A stretch of 64,000 nt of DNA from CAYVBJ01 sp964449075 (lineage in GTDB: Bacteria > Bacteroidota > Rhodothermia > Balneolales > Balneolaceae): assembly GCA_964449075.1 (NCBI GenBank), contig CAYVBJ010000001.1, positions 116,383 to 180,382 on the forward strand, written 5' to 3'. Shown here piece after piece: positions 63,382 through 64,000 of this stretch (position 1 is the first letter of the stretch; each line of letters starts with the position of its first letter). The translations under genes and the position numbers were made by a program. The notes beneath the pieces were generated by a model. It was not told the DNA's origin. It ran no database searches and worked only from the letters and a program-made list of their open reading frames with translations.

Positions 63382-64000
63382 TTAATTACCAGTAGGTTCT
63401 GTAACCCGGTGTAACCTGGAAATTTCGGGTTTATCAATTACTTGTTCCCTGCCTGAAGGCCATTTTATAACCGCTTTTTCAACTTCTTCGCTTTTTCCCA
63501 GTCCAAAATGTAAAGGTCTCTGATTTTGAGAACTGAATGCATTTCCGCCGCTTACAACCTGCACCTGTCGTTTATCATCCCAGTAAAGTTCAATGATGGC
63601 ACCTATTGCACTGCGATTACTATCCGTGCCCTCAAGGTGAAACGAAATCCAGTTGCTGGCAGGGTCCGTATTATTCCGGTAAACCTTTGCCTCGTTGTTT
63701 TGAGTAGCAACGATTATATCAAGAGTACCACTGTTATTTAAATCAGCAAATGCAACCGAACGGCTATCAAGATCCAGGAAACCACCCACATTCGAAGAGA
63801 CTTCCCGAAAACGTCCGGCGCCGTCATTCAGCCAGATTCTGTTTTGCTGATACCCTGACAGGCTTCTCCCGTCCATATCCGGCCAGTTTTTAGCATCCTC
63901 AATAATGGCTTGATTGCCACCGGCGATTTTAGAAAAATCATACCAGTAATCCGTACCCATTTCTGCTGAAACATACCCGTTAGCAACATACAAATCCTGG
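63382..64000 (-). CDS. UnbV/ASPIC domain protein (CRTAC1-like), 5' end off the window
   Basis: The visible 206 codons are the C-terminal part of a longer protein, whose start lies beyond base 64000. An FG-GAP-like segment (VAFADLNNSGTLDIIVATQN, DLYVANGY at the edge) is followed by the ASPIC/UnbV domain: SNRSAIGAIIELYWDD, VSGGNAFSSQNQRPLHFGLG and IKWPSGREQ. Such proteins are beta-propeller, extracytoplasmic, of uncertain role. The UnbU-like gene follows 12 bases later. Confidence 0.85.
   Translation of the reverse strand, partial: QDLYVANGYVSAEMGTDYWYDFSKIAGGNQAIIEDAKNWPDMDGRSLSGYQQNRIWLNDGAGRFREVSSNVGGFLDLDSRSVAFADLNNSGTLDIIVATQNNEAKVYRNNTDPASNWISFHLEGTDSNRSAIGAIIELYWDDKRQVQVVSGGNAFSSQNQRPLHFGLGKSEEVEKAVIKWPSGREQVIDKPEISRLHRVTEPTGN

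Noticed and set aside
62458..64000. Enediyne natural-product cluster
   Set aside because: UnbU/UnbV-like genes occur widely without enediyne synthases, and none is in the window.

Overview
The window is chromosomal housekeeping sequence, most likely from a member of the Balneolota/Rhodothermota branch near Bacteroidota (Balneolaceae-like). The support is indirect: a bactofilin, a DUF4837 lipoprotein, a PorV/PorQ-type porin pair with a FlgD-like C-terminal domain protein, HPr kinase beside hpf and xerC, a menaquinone-type methyltransferase, and promoter candidates of the Bacteroidota kind (TTTG, about 20 nt, TAnnTTTG). Base composition is moderate and somewhat AT-rich, and coding density is high. 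I see no insertion sequences, prophage, CRISPR array or rRNA. One tRNA gene is present.

Layout. 1-5280 (minus): guaB, a GT4 glycosyltransferase, an M23 peptidase, a bactofilin, atpZ, an atpI-like gene and the start of atpB, running off the left edge. 5380-7375 (minus): a small orphan gene with a palindrome upstream, purB and tRNA-Leu(CAA). 7541-14222 (plus): GT2, xerC, hpf, hprK, a second M23 peptidase, an M28 peptidase and a CBS protein. 14292-15777 (minus): an OmpR-type regulator and an alpha/beta hydrolase. 16045-23646: biotin synthesis, with bioB on the plus strand and DUF4837-bioF-bioH-like-bioC-bioD-bioA as a tight minus-strand operon. 23732-31612 (minus): a complete trp operon, trpE-trpS-trpG-trpD-trpC-trpF-trpB-trpA, preceded by an attenuator whose 23-residue leader peptide has three consecutive Trp codons. 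31712-37163: a Mut7-C protein, then lipoprotein, BNR/FlgD-CTD protein and two PorV/PorQ-like outer-membrane proteins. 37304-44002: a polysaccharide cluster (two GTs, flippase, CE4-like deacetylase, wecB) and a small exported protein. 44075-48885 (minus): surE, panB, fabZ, menG/ubiE, a phosphatase, a membrane protein and comF. 49064-55611 (plus): rodZ-like, ligA, pgpH-like and xerD. 55638-56000 (minus): an orphan receiver protein. 56443-59868 (plus): etfB, etfA, fixC-like and fixX-like. 59888-64000 (minus): an UnbV-like protein (5' end off the window), an UnbU/RnfD-like membrane protein, and an osmoprotectant-type ABC importer.

How the genes work together. The trp operon seems to be controlled by ribosome-mediated attenuation, and it includes tryptophanyl-tRNA synthetase, so charging capacity and tryptophan synthesis would answer to the same signal. 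The biotin cluster holds every late step plus BioC and a BioH-like esterase. EtfAB with FixC/FixX forms a flavin-to-quinone electron route. The M23-bactofilin pair suggests a localised cell-wall hydrolase module beside the ATP synthase genes. The most unusual protein is the ABC permease fusion at 59888-61468: its substrate-binding domain has its two halves in reverse order compared with OpuCC-type proteins.
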